A stretch of 64,000 nucleotides of DNA from a virus: positions 1-64,000 of IMG/VR virus record IMGVR_UViG_3300044614_002617; one strand, given 5' to 3'. The notes under the pieces are model-generated. The model did not search any database and was not told the DNA's origin. It was given only the letters and a program-made list of their open reading frames with translations. Every line of letters begins with the position of its first letter. Within the stretch, counting starts at the first letter, position 1. This document shows, piece by piece, positions 1 to 9,800 of this stretch. Both the position numbers and the translations under genes were made by a program.

Positions 1-1
1 C

Positions 2-1318
2 CGCGCAGGCGTTGGCTCTGTTGAGCAAATGGCAAGTAACGTGTTTGGTATTTCTGCTGTTTCAGGTAAACAGGGAGACACTAAGCAACTTGAAAATATC
101 TTTGCTAAGGCTTTTGAGGCAGGACTCAAAGGTGCTCCAGCTATTCAAAGATTTTCACAAGCCGCCATGGAAATGTCCCAAGCGCTAAAGTTACAGTCGG
201 CCACAGGTGCATCGGGAATGTTGGGTACTCTGACAGGAGCTATGGCTGGCGCTAAAGGCTCTGCTGCTTTTTATATGGAAGAAGCCAGAAGTGGCTTAAC
301 GGGTCTTGCAGGAGCCACGGGCGCTACAACTGGACTTATGGGAACTTTGAAAGTTCTCTCAGGCGCTGCTTCTGGATTAGGTATGGGCACAGGCTTGGGA
401 ATGGTCAGCCGTTCTAATATAGTTCAAGCTCAAGAGGCTCTACAGCAGCTTCAAAAGAGCGACTATACTGAGATGACGGGCTTGGCTCGCAAGATGGTTG
501 GTTCTCAGGTCGCTTCGGGCGTGTCGCCAGCTCAAGCTATTGCAAATGTTCGCAGAGCGCTAGAAGGTCAAGTTGCGGCACAGGCAGCTCCTTTTTCAGC
601 GCAACTTGAGATGAGATACGGAGAAACCCTTTCTTCTTATCAAGACAAAGCAAAGCAGCTCGTTGCTCTATCAAAAAGCAAAGACCCCAAGGTAGCCGCA
701 AAAGCTAAAGAAGATTTAAAAAACCTAATGTTCCAGTTTGAAGACAAGACTACGGGTATGGCCGGCCTTGAAGCCGAAGGCTCTTCAACTGCCCTATTGT
801 TAGGTAAAGTTGAAACTGGAGACTTTAAACGCGCAAAGCAAATACTGGAACGTGAAAAAGGCAAAGGAGCAGCAAAAGCAGCAGCAGACTTCTCTACTGT
901 TCAATACAAGAAGGTTTTGAACCAAGCGGCCCTCGCAGCTCAAGGAGCAATTAGCGGAGTAGTTTCTGAAAAAGACTTGTTGGAAACTGCAAAATCTTTG
1001 GGTCTAGAAGGAACTCCCGCAGAACAGATGAAACAGCTTAGACAAGCTGCAGGTATTTCTAAAAATGAAGAATTTACTTTTAGTAAGCTTTCTGGTGCAA
1101 TGTCTGTGTTGGCAAACAAAGAAGGCGGGATTGGCGGCAGAATCAGTATGCTTGAAGATATTGGCGACGAAGCCTTAAGAAAATTAGCCGCTGCTATAAA
1201 AGGAGTTCCGCCGCCAACCAGTAATGCAATGCCCGCAAAACCCGGCGTTGGCTCTAAAGTAGTTCCAGCAAACGCACCACAAAATTTTGACGTACTTAGG
1301 AATATTAAGGCAGAGTAA
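2..1318 (+). CDS. Probable tape measure protein, C-terminal part (5' truncated by window edge)
   Basis: The reading frame is open to the first bases of the window. The first ATG at 29 has no ribosome binding site, so the gene starts upstream and only about the last 438 residues are seen. The protein is rich in Ala, Gly, Gln and Lys and looks mostly helical, with a Gly/Ala-rich hydrophobic stretch near residues 75-130 (counted from the first ATG) and a Pro-rich tail. Tape measure proteins set tail length and often have hydrophobic and helical segments. Its place just before hub and spike genes is where tape measure genes usually lie in contractile-tail phages. The call rests mainly on that position; another tail or internal virion protein is possible. 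Confidence 0.55.
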   Translation, partial: RAGVGSVEQMASNVFGISAVSGKQGDTKQLENIFAKAFEAGLKGAPAIQRFSQAAMEMSQALKLQSATGASGMLGTLTGAMAGAKGSAAFYMEEARSGLTGLAGATGATTGLMGTLKVLSGAASGLGMGTGLGMVSRSNIVQAQEALQQLQKSDYTEMTGLARKMVGSQVASGVSPAQAIANVRRALEGQVAAQAAPFSAQLEMRYGETLSSYQDKAKQLVALSKSKDPKVAAKAKEDLKNLMFQFEDKTTGMAGLEAEGSSTALLLGKVETGDFKRAKQILEREKGKGAAKAAADFSTVQYKKVLNQAALAAQGAISGVVSEKDLLETAKSLGLEGTPAEQMKQLRQAAGISKNEEFTFSKLSGAMSVLANKEGGIGGRISMLEDIGDEALRKLAAAIKGVPPPTSNAMPAKPGVGSKVVPANAPQNFDVLRNIKAE

Positions 1319-1335
1319 CAATAAGGTGGATTTTT

Positions 1336-3261
1336 ATGAAAGTGAAATATTTAAATAATTCAACAAGATGGGAAGTTATCCTATTTGATTATATTGACGA
1401 TGTTCCAACTTCAGACCCCCCTAAAGTTGCAGTCTATAGCGGAAACAGAGGCGTTGTTGGAATTAGCGTATCAAGGTCAAAAGCCTCTATTCAGAGTACA
1501 GCCAGTATCAGTATTGTAGGCGAACTCAATGCTGCCTACACAGTTGGTAACTGGGTGATTATCAAGTCAAAAGTAGGTAAATTTAAAGAAAAGAGCGATG
1601 AAAAAAGCGCTTTTAAAGACGTGTCTCCTCTAAAAGAGGGAATCATTAGATTTATTGGACAAATTACTACTATTCAGAACTCATACTCTGTTGATGGTTC
1701 GGGCTTGTTAGTAAAAAGAGCCACTGTTCATATCAGAGAGTGGTCTAGTCTATTAAACATCCCTGTCCGTATTGATGCGTATTCAGTTTCTAGCTATACT
1801 AATCAAACCCAAGAGGCGTTGGGTAGACTTAGTTTTGTTGACGGCAATGTTTCAAAAGTAAACTACGTTCAGCCTAGAAATATTCAGTTTCAAAAACTTG
1901 CACAGCAGCTTATTGACCCATTTGTGGGCGCTGGATTGGTGTTGTCCATTATTGGTGGACTAAACACAGACTCTCAGACCGGAGCAAGTTTAGGTGTAGA
2001 CTTAGGAGAGTATCAAAAGGTAGTTAGTATGTCTAGACTAACCTCAAGGATGCCTAGTCTCCCTCAAGAACTGCTAGACTATTTAGAATTGCCTAAGACA
2101 ACTCAAACCAACAATGCGTTTGCAACGGGCTTTACTAATACACTACTAGGCGTAATGTACGCAAATTCATCTTTTGAGGGGTCTAAGTCAGGCGCGTTAG
2201 ATGGATATGGCAAAGAGGAACGCGACCCAAAATCTTTTAATGGATACTTTAATAGTTACAGTCAGTTAAAGTCAATGTTTTCAAATTATCAAGACAGGCC
2301 AGTAAAGTCAAACTTCTTTTCTTCTTTAGGGAAGGGTGCTTCTGCTTGGAGTCTAATTCAAGAGCACATTGACACTACGATTAATGAAGCCTTTACTGAC
2401 ATCTGGTATTTCAAGACAGAATCAGGAGCTACTACCTCATTGCCGATGATTATTTTGCGAGACAAGCCTTTTGCCCTCAAGACTTTTTTAACAGACCCAG
2501 ATAACCAAATTAAGCACACAAAGTGGACGGCGTTTGATGACCTTCCCAGAGTCTTTGTAGATGACGTAATGATACAAAGCGTGTCTACAACAAACAGCTT
2601 CTTTACTTCTCCTAACTTTATTGAGCCTCAGTTGCAAACAGGCGAAGTCGGCTCGTCAAGAACAGATGACCCTACGACAATCCTAACAACAGCCGTACAT
2701 CGTATTATTGATGATGGAGCGATTAATAGATTTGGAACTATTGAACATTATTGGAATACTGTTTATAGTGCTCCAACAGCTAAAACAAGTGAATCTGGCA
2801 CTGTATATGTTCCATGGTTTGAAGACACTAAAAAACTAATGTACTATTGGCATGCCTTGAGTTATCGTTTTGGAGATGCTAGTCTTACTTTGAAAGACAA
2901 TGACTTGCCAATCATGGTTGGTTGCAATCTATCTTTCCCTATGGGCAAGAATGTATTGTGCGGCCACGTTGAGTCGGTAAGCTGGAGTTTTAGTATTGGT
3001 ATGGACGGTTCGGCATCGACAACAACAAACGTCCAGCTTTCTTACTTGTGTAAAGTAAAGAGCAAGCTAGAAGATGATAAAGATGCAGGAGGGTTAACTT
3101 TGATTGGACCAGCAGGCTTTACTGATTTGACTGACCCAGAGCTTGCTGACTCTAACATTAGAGAAACATTTAAGTTTCCAGAATTTAAAACAGAAATACC
3201 TAAAACACAAGAATTATTACCAAAATTAAATTTACCTAAGTTACCGAAAGCGCCATTCTGA
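1336..3261 (+). CDS. Probable baseplate hub protein (gp27/gpD-like position)
   Basis: The start at 1336 follows an AAGGTGG ribosome binding site. The 641-residue protein has an N-terminal part rich in beta-strand-type sequence and ends in a Pro/Lys/Leu-rich tail (about residues 610-641). It lies between the probable tape measure gene and an OB-fold spike gene, the usual place for the hub protein that connects tail tube and spike. The stop overlaps the next start (TGATG), which suggests translational coupling with the spike, a normal physical partner of the hub. No diagnostic motif was recognised, so the function is inferred from order and size. Confidence 0.5.
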   Translation: MKVKYLNNSTRWEVILFDYIDDVPTSDPPKVAVYSGNRGVVGISVSRSKASIQSTASISIVGELNAAYTVGNWVIIKSKVGKFKEKSDEKSAFKDVSPLKEGIIRFIGQITTIQNSYSVDGSGLLVKRATVHIREWSSLLNIPVRIDAYSVSSYTNQTQEALGRLSFVDGNVSKVNYVQPRNIQFQKLAQQLIDPFVGAGLVLSIIGGLNTDSQTGASLGVDLGEYQKVVSMSRLTSRMPSLPQELLDYLELPKTTQTNNAFATGFTNTLLGVMYANSSFEGSKSGALDGYGKEERDPKSFNGYFNSYSQLKSMFSNYQDRPVKSNFFSSLGKGASAWSLIQEHIDTTINEAFTDIWYFKTESGATTSLPMIILRDKPFALKTFLTDPDNQIKHTKWTAFDDLPRVFVDDVMIQSVSTTNSFFTSPNFIEPQLQTGEVGSSRTDDPTTILTTAVHRIIDDGAINRFGTIEHYWNTVYSAPTAKTSESGTVYVPWFEDTKKLMYYWHALSYRFGDASLTLKDNDLPIMVGCNLSFPMGKNVLCGHVESVSWSFSIGMDGSASTTTNVQLSYLCKVKSKLEDDKDAGGLTLIGPAGFTDLTDPELADSNIRETFKFPEFKTEIPKTQELLPKLNLPKLPKAPF

Positions 3262-4133
3262 TGAGTAATATACCTTATGCACCATCAATTTCGGTTGGAG
3301 AGATAGTCGCTGTTCAGGAGCCAACTTCTGATACAGATAGAGTGACCAAGTATTTTGTAAGGATTGAAACAGATAACGGAACATCAACATTTGTGTCAAA
3401 CGTCGTTGCGTCTACCTTTATTGGTGGAGTTGCAGACGGCTTTAAGATTTATCGTCGTCCAACTACAGTTGATGATAAACCATATGAAATCGACAATAAG
3501 ACTCCATTTGGCGTAGGCGAAAGAGTTATCGTTGCCTTTATCAATAACGATATTAGACGTGGAATTATTATTGGCGGCTACAACAGAATCGTAGACCTAA
3601 TAGAGCTCCCTGAGCCAGAAGAAAAGAAACCTCAAATGCGTTTTCAGTATTTGGGCATGATTTTTGATATTGACACTAAGGGACAACTTACGATTACCCA
3701 TACAGGTGCCCCTAAGATTACAGACAGCCCTAGCGATGTCCCTGAAATAGACGAAAAGAAAGTTTCAGTCTTAACACTAAAAGATGATTCAAGTTTTGCT
3801 TTTGTGGACGCTAATAAGCAATCTATCGTGGTAGATGCAACTAAGAAAAAGATAGAAATATCTTCAGACAAAGAAAAAGTATCTATTGACCAAAAAGGCA
3901 CTATTAAAGTCGAGTCGTCTAAAGAAGTTATCGTTAAGGCACCCAAGGTTGCACTAGGGACTTCTTCTGCAGAACTACTTGATTTAATTGATAAATTATT
4001 AGAGGCATTACAAAAGTCAGCCCCTCAGCTAGTACAAACAGCAGTAGGGCCAGGAGCCATGGACCCTAATTTGATTACTGCCGTAGCAGAAATAAAAACT
4101 AAATTGTCTCAAATTAAAGGAAAAGTCGAATGA
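3261..4133 (+). CDS. Baseplate spike protein with OB-fold domain (gpV/gp45-like)
   Basis: This 290-residue protein begins with an OB-fold-like region (about residues 8-110) ending in a RGIIIGGYNR-type strand typical of gpV/VgrG/gp5 N-terminal domains. Residues about 150-235 contain short alternating strands (for example VSIDQKGTIKVESS) as in the intertwined beta-helix of membrane-piercing spikes. The C-terminus is helical. Such proteins form the trimeric tip that pierces the outer membrane when the tail contracts. It overlaps the hub gene by one base. No lysozyme domain is present. Position, length and domain order agree; the beta-helix assignment is from pattern only. Confidence 0.7.
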   Translation: MSNIPYAPSISVGEIVAVQEPTSDTDRVTKYFVRIETDNGTSTFVSNVVASTFIGGVADGFKIYRRPTTVDDKPYEIDNKTPFGVGERVIVAFINNDIRRGIIIGGYNRIVDLIELPEPEEKKPQMRFQYLGMIFDIDTKGQLTITHTGAPKITDSPSDVPEIDEKKVSVLTLKDDSSFAFVDANKQSIVVDATKKKIEISSDKEKVSIDQKGTIKVESSKEVIVKAPKVALGTSSAELLDLIDKLLEALQKSAPQLVQTAVGPGAMDPNLITAVAEIKTKLSQIKGKVE

Positions 4134-4171
4134 CCTGCGTCTCTTAAAATAGATGTAAGGGAGAGTGTAGC

Positions 4172-5254
4172 ATGAATTTAAAAGCTTTGGTAAAAGAAGC
4201 GATAGCGGGCGGCAAACGTGCCGTTGATTCTATGTTAGGAATTAAACCGCCTACACCTAAGCCCGATGGAGGCGCCAACTCCGTTGCTCAATTATTGAAA
4301 GAGGCTTATTCAAAAAAATCTCCTTTTTATTCTGTGACAGCAGAAGATTGGTATAAGACATTTCCTTATAGATTTAAGATAGTTGTAAAAGGTAAGCCTA
4401 CTTATTACTCCCTACCTATTCCCCCAGAAGCCCTCAGTTATCAGATGGTATCGGCGTCTCAGCTTATTCCGACTCTTGGCGGAGTTGTAGAAGAAACATC
4501 ACCAACTGTATTTTGGCAAATTGCACTGTCGGGAACAACAGGTATCGGCATCAGTCGTCCATATTCAGACGAAACAGACACTTTAGATAAGCCGGCCTCT
4601 GGTGAAAATAGTTTTAGAACTGTCCTAAAGGGCGGCCTTCTTGCTAACACTTTTAATAAAGTATTAAACGCAACCGACGCCGTCAAGGGCGCGTGGGGTC
4701 AAGGAGCTGAAGGCGCATTTGGTCTATTGGAAGGTCTAGCCTCAACAGCCCAAAGATATAATACTTCGGCGGTTAAGAATTACATACCCGAAGAAAGCCC
4801 CGGCTCTAAATTAGCCTCTGCCGTAGGATTAGACTTTTCTCGATTTGGTTCGCAAAAGCCGAACGCAACCAACGGCTACGTAGAAATTCATTTGTTGCAT
4901 AACTTTTTAAACTCATATTCACACTTGAAAGAAAACGACCCCGATAATGTTAGTCTTTATTTTGAATCACAAAAAGACAACATGCAATGGCAGGTTATCG
5001 TAAAGAATTTTGGATTTCAAAAAAACGCAGCACAACCTTATTTGTATAAATACAATATTGTTTTGCAGGGATTTGACTTATCTCAAGTCGGCGGAGGGGC
5101 TAGAACTCCAGTAGACAGATTCGGGACAGACGGCGACCTTGGAGGCGTTAGTTCTTTTACCCTTAGCGGAGCGAGCGAGCGTGCTCAGTCCTTAACACGT
5201 AAAATAAGCACAAACCCACTAGGGTTGATTGCTTCTAAACCACCAATTATTTGA
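4172..5254 (+). CDS. Baseplate / tail tube initiator-like protein
   Basis: This 360-residue protein starts at ATG 4172 after a GGGAGAG ribosome binding site. Residues about 72-130 contain a pattern (IPPEAL, then TLGGVVEET, then WQIALSGTTG) that recalls tube-initiator or XkdP/GpU-like baseplate proteins, where a Pro-containing strand is followed by an axis segment and an SG-TG strand. It sits between the spike and the gp25-fusion gene, so a role at the tube-baseplate junction is likely. The link to the named families is by motif impression only. An A/T-rich TAAAAT box lies just upstream at about 4147-4152. Confidence 0.5.
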   Translation: MNLKALVKEAIAGGKRAVDSMLGIKPPTPKPDGGANSVAQLLKEAYSKKSPFYSVTAEDWYKTFPYRFKIVVKGKPTYYSLPIPPEALSYQMVSASQLIPTLGGVVEETSPTVFWQIALSGTTGIGISRPYSDETDTLDKPASGENSFRTVLKGGLLANTFNKVLNATDAVKGAWGQGAEGAFGLLEGLASTAQRYNTSAVKNYIPEESPGSKLASAVGLDFSRFGSQKPNATNGYVEIHLLHNFLNSYSHLKENDPDNVSLYFESQKDNMQWQVIVKNFGFQKNAAQPYLYKYNIVLQGFDLSQVGGGARTPVDRFGTDGDLGGVSSFTLSGASERAQSLTRKISTNPLGLIASKPPII

Positions 5255-5262
5255 GGCTCGCA

Positions 5263-6819
5263 GTGGCTTATACGTATTTAGACCAAGTAATGACTGACTA
5301 TCTGGGGTACGTGAAAGTATCAAAGAATAGCCCGTTTACGTTGGCCGACGTACAGACGATAGCAATCAATAGATGGGATTGGGTTGTTCAAAACTGGGAA
5401 CTCAAACTACATCCTGAATTTAAAAGAACTTTGCCTAAATCTGACTTTTTTATTAATCTTCTTAAAGACTTAAACAACGAAATTACAACTCAAAAAATAT
5501 TCCCAACAACAAGCACCAATCCTTTTATTAACTTAACTAAGTTTATTAAATATAAGCCCATTCTCTCCTACATATCCCTGTCTGATATCTCTTTGACACA
5601 ATCAGAAGCACTGGTTCTTAAAGAAGAACAGAAACGCCTGTCTAACCTTTCTATTACTGAATTTACAGACATGGCATTCTTCTTGCGCAGTAGTGCAGCC
5701 ACAGCAGCTCAGATTGTCGGCTTAGGCGATGACGATGGTGCAATCGTACAGGGCTTTTCTATTACAGAAGCACAAAGAGGCTACTCTCCGCAAGAACTAG
5801 AGCAAGTCAGTGATATATTTGACTTAGCAGACGAAGTTGATGGTATTATTTATTTTCTACAGCAACAGACAGTGCAGCAACCTAACTTACTTGCCGTAGC
5901 TAATAGAAACACAGACCCAGATTCAAAAGTTGTCTTTAATCAATCCTACACGACCGCCGTATCTCTTCCATTTGTGACCTCTCTAGAATACATGGCAGAG
6001 CAGTTTATGGGCAATAAGGACTATTGGTTTGATATTGCAAGCATCAACAATCTGCAGCCTCCGTACGTAGACACCACAGGAACAAAAGAGTTTCTGTTAG
6101 GGCCGGGTACATTAGCTTCAGTCAAGATTTCATCAAATAAAGCAAACGATATAAAAGTTGGAACAAAAGTTAAGGTTGGTTCGTATACTGTAAGAGAAGA
6201 AACTCGTTCCGTCTTAAAAATTGTTAAATTTGACGACGGCACAATGATTCTTTCTCTGTCTGGCGCTCCAGACCTAGCCAAACTAAAAATCTCTGAAAAA
6301 GCCTATGTCAAAATCTACAAGCCACAAACAGCCAATGAAGATACGCTGCTTCTAATCCCTATTGACGCCGAGTCTGCGTTGGTTGAGGGTAAGCAGCCGT
6401 CCCTTGATGTGCTCAAGCGCCTAGACAAAGCCCTATTGGACTTTGGTGTTGATATTCGCAGGGACGAAAGAACAGGCGAAATTCAGATTGGCAAGAATGG
6501 AGACTTTGATATTGTTTATGGAATGCCAGCAGTCCGTCAAGCCATTCATTCTTTAATGTCTACTAATATCAATGAGTTGCCTTTTCATCCAGATTATGGC
6601 GTTCCGTTTGCCAACTCAATTGGCGACAGATTCTATGGCAACGTAGAGCTTGCTGCAGCTTTTTCCGAAGTATTACAAGAAGTTATTCTTGCTGATGGTA
6701 GGTACTCAAACGTCGTTATCCAAGATTTGACAGTGACAGAAACCTCTGTGTCTATCAATATGATTATCACTGTAGACGGCTCTAATGTCATAATTCCCCT
6801 GAGCTTTGTTTCAGGATAA
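5263..6819 (+). CDS. Baseplate wedge protein with LysM-like segment fused to gp25-like domain
   Basis: A TTG at 5251 is possible, but GTG 5263 is preferred because TGAGG lies six bases before it. The upstream gene's stop forms part of this ribosome binding site. Residues about 240-270 (EYMAEQFMGNKDYWFDIASI) look like a LysM or tail protein X segment. The last 140 residues match the gp25/gpW family: a LDKALLDFGVDIRRDERTG start, conserved PFHPDYG motif and a final beta strand. gp25-like proteins form the baseplate wedge core and help nucleate the sheath. The N-terminal 240 residues are not recognised. gp25 proteins are usually about 110-140 residues, so this is a fusion with extra N-terminal parts. 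Confidence 0.75.
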   Translation: MAYTYLDQVMTDYLGYVKVSKNSPFTLADVQTIAINRWDWVVQNWELKLHPEFKRTLPKSDFFINLLKDLNNEITTQKIFPTTSTNPFINLTKFIKYKPILSYISLSDISLTQSEALVLKEEQKRLSNLSITEFTDMAFFLRSSAATAAQIVGLGDDDGAIVQGFSITEAQRGYSPQELEQVSDIFDLADEVDGIIYFLQQQTVQQPNLLAVANRNTDPDSKVVFNQSYTTAVSLPFVTSLEYMAEQFMGNKDYWFDIASINNLQPPYVDTTGTKEFLLGPGTLASVKISSNKANDIKVGTKVKVGSYTVREETRSVLKIVKFDDGTMILSLSGAPDLAKLKISEKAYVKIYKPQTANEDTLLLIPIDAESALVEGKQPSLDVLKRLDKALLDFGVDIRRDERTGEIQIGKNGDFDIVYGMPAVRQAIHSLMSTNINELPFHPDYGVPFANSIGDRFYGNVELAAAFSEVLQEVILADGRYSNVVIQDLTVTETSVSINMIITVDGSNVIIPLSFVSG

Positions 6820-6826
6820 ATTCTTC

Positions 6827-6855
6827 TTGAAAAATAACATAGTTCATCTTAAAAT
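6827..6855 (+). promoter_or_regulatory. Sigma70-like promoter before the J gene
   Basis: TTGAAA at 6827-6832 and TAAAAT at 6850-6855 are separated by exactly 17 bases, in the gap before the giant J gene. The same arrangement recurs at 50890 and, with TTGACT, at 35263 and 60897. Confidence 0.65.
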
Positions 6856-6889
6856 AGACTCACCTGAATCTTATTGAGGAGTTGGGCCT

Positions 6890-9800
6890 GTGACCGTTAC
6901 TATTAAATCAAAAGAGCAATTACTTGGCACTTGGGTCAGAAGAATCAAGAATAATACAGATATTACTGACTTTCAGCCCGGTGGTGCCCTTGTAACATTA
7001 ATGGAAGCAGTCGCTCAGCAAGTCTATCAAGCACAACTCTCTGTTCTCAAAGTTCTTGAAGTTACAGAAGTAGATAACCTTACAGACAAAAGACTAGATG
7101 ACCTTGCTGAGTCTCTTAAGATTCCAAATGGTCAGGGTGGAGTGGGCCGTCAGGCAGCGTTGCAGGCAACTGGCTCCGTTGTTATTAGCTCTGGGTTTAA
7201 AAAGATTTCAACACGCGCATATGCGGGTAAGCCAGCTCCTTATGCAGGCTCGAAGACTCTGTATGTTCAAGATGCTTCTGAAATGTTTGCTAAGACCCCA
7301 ACCAACGGCAAGATTTATATTGGCCGCAATACAGTAGACTCTTTTGAAGGCCCAATTTCTTATTCAAGTATTTCATCAACGGGTACATACTGGATTATTA
7401 ATCTTGTTGACCCTCTGACTAAAGACCACCCCTATACAGACGAGATTGTTCTTGCTCAAGGCGGCGACAGAAACATTAACGCATCAACAACTGTGCAAGT
7501 GCCAGCTTATTCAGATGCTCCTGCCATTCAGTTCACAACCGACGCTGCTGTTGTTCTTCCTGATGGAGAAGATTTGGTTACGGTTCCCGTTACGTGCACC
7601 CAATTTGGCGTCATTGGAAATGTTGCCTCAGGTGCCATCACAGAATTTTCTTCCGAACCGTTTGCTGGCGCAACTGTTATCAACAAACAACCATTCGTTA
7701 ATGGTTTTGATACAGAGTCTGACGCTTCGCTTCGTCAGCGCATTAAAGATTACCCAAACACCCTTGCTCGCGGAACCGTTGGTGCAATCAACTCCGCTCT
7801 TTTGTCAGTTGTAGACGCTGATACAAAGAAAAAAGTTGTATCAGCTTCTGTTATTCGACCACTTGAAAAAGGCGAGCCAACAACTGTCTACATCGACGAT
7901 GGCTCACTACTAGAGCCGGTTTTTCTTGGGCAAGACTATGAGCTATTGCTTGCAAAGGCTTCCGGTCTAGAGCAGAGTTTCAGAACCGCTCAGGCGCCAG
8001 TAACTCCCGCCGTTGTAACCGGTGCCCAGTCGGCTCCATATGTATTACAAGCCGGCATGTCGATTACTTTTCTTATCGACAATATTCCATATGTGTATAC
8101 AATCACCCCATCAAATTACAAAGACCTAACCGCCGCAACCGCCTATGAAGTGGTTCGAGATCTTAACTCGGATGCAGAAGGTATTTTGGATTTTCGTGTT
8201 ATTGAGAATGGCACGAAAATTGTTGCGATTGACAGAACCAATGCAGCCGAAGAGATTCGTGTAATTTCTGGTCAGCTACAGGCTGCACTAGGATTTCCGA
8301 CTATCGCTCAACGCCCTATTTATTTGTACAAAAATGGTATCCTGCAGTCTTTTAAGGGTAAAACAGCGACTATTTCGTCCAATCCTTTTTCTAACTGGTC
8401 AATCACAGGTGCTCCCTATACCGGACTAGAAGTCGTGATTGATGGTGTTTCAGTCGATGTTGCTGACATCACCAATGCGGACTTTTTGTCGCGCTTTGGT
8501 GTTGCGATGACAGCCGCTACGGCAGAAAACTGGCGAGAAGTTTTGCAAGCAAAAATTCCCGGAGTTACTGTAATTTTTCAAGACAATCGTTTTATTATTA
8601 GCTCAAATAAAGAAAACAACTCTTCCAGTGAAGTCACGATTAGTGCGGGAACTTGGATTGGGCCTGCTTCTGTCTTTTCGACAGAACTTGAGGAAAGGAC
8701 CTCTGTAGGTGCCTCAAAAGATTATACTTTCAATAGATATACCGGAGACATTCGTTTTGTTTCAAGATTGCAAGCCGGAGATATTGTTGAAATTGCTTCC
8801 GTAAATACTCGCGCCTTTATTAAGTCTACAACAACTTCTACTGGTCTGTATGATCTATCTAATGATTATCCGGGGTTTGGTCAGTCTAAGTTTATTGTTG
8901 CTATAGACGGCGATGTAAATGTCAAAACAACCGGAAGCGTTACAAATGGCTTAATAGAAGTAACGAATATTGATTTAAATGACCTAACCGTTTCACTTAA
9001 AGATTACTTAGGAAATGGGCTTTTTATCAATACAGAAATAGACGATTATATTTATCTAACCGCTATTAAAGAGAGTGAAACCACCCCTCTCGCTGGATTC
9101 TCTTCTTTTTCAGATGAGGCCGTGGGTTTTTACAGAATTAAAAAAATTGTGCGTGGCACTTCTCCCGCTAACTCAGACACAATCGTCGTTGAAGTGTCTT
9201 CCTATCAAGCAGCCTCTGCTTTTATCCTTGGAGACAAATACGACACTGCGTACTTAGGCGCACCGACTTTTAAGCTATTTTCATCCACGGTTGTTCCTCA
9301 GGTTGTATCGCTCATTCCGACTGCAGCCGCAATCGTAGAAGAGGTTGCCAATCAAATTAACGAACAAATCGTTGGAGGCGTGGCTGAAAGAAGCACCGGT
9401 CAGTATTTCTTTTTAAGAACAAATACTTATACAGGCGGGCAAATCTCTATTATTGCAACCTTTGGAAAAGCTAATAATCTGTTTACATCGGCATCGGGAT
9501 CGAACCTACAATCACACGTAGGCTCATCTTCTTCTTTGTATTTGGACGGCGGTTTTCCAGTTGTTACGGAAACAGTTTTACCATCGCAGCCTGCAGATGG
9601 ATACGCAGCCCGTGACTATTTAAAAGTTACTCCAAATTACACAGAAATCACTCAAACCACGGTAAATCCAATTGTACAGGCCGCTTCCGTTGTTGCTGAC
9701 TATCCAGTTGGCTTTCAAGAAACTTGGGTTACGGGTAAGTTGTCGGGGTGGACTGGTCGTGTTTATAACACAGAAACAACTGCACCTTTTGAAGGCTTTC

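Noticed and set aside
4147-4152. TAAAAT promoter before 4172
   Set aside because: No good -35 at 17 bases and no extended -10, so it is weaker than the listed sites.
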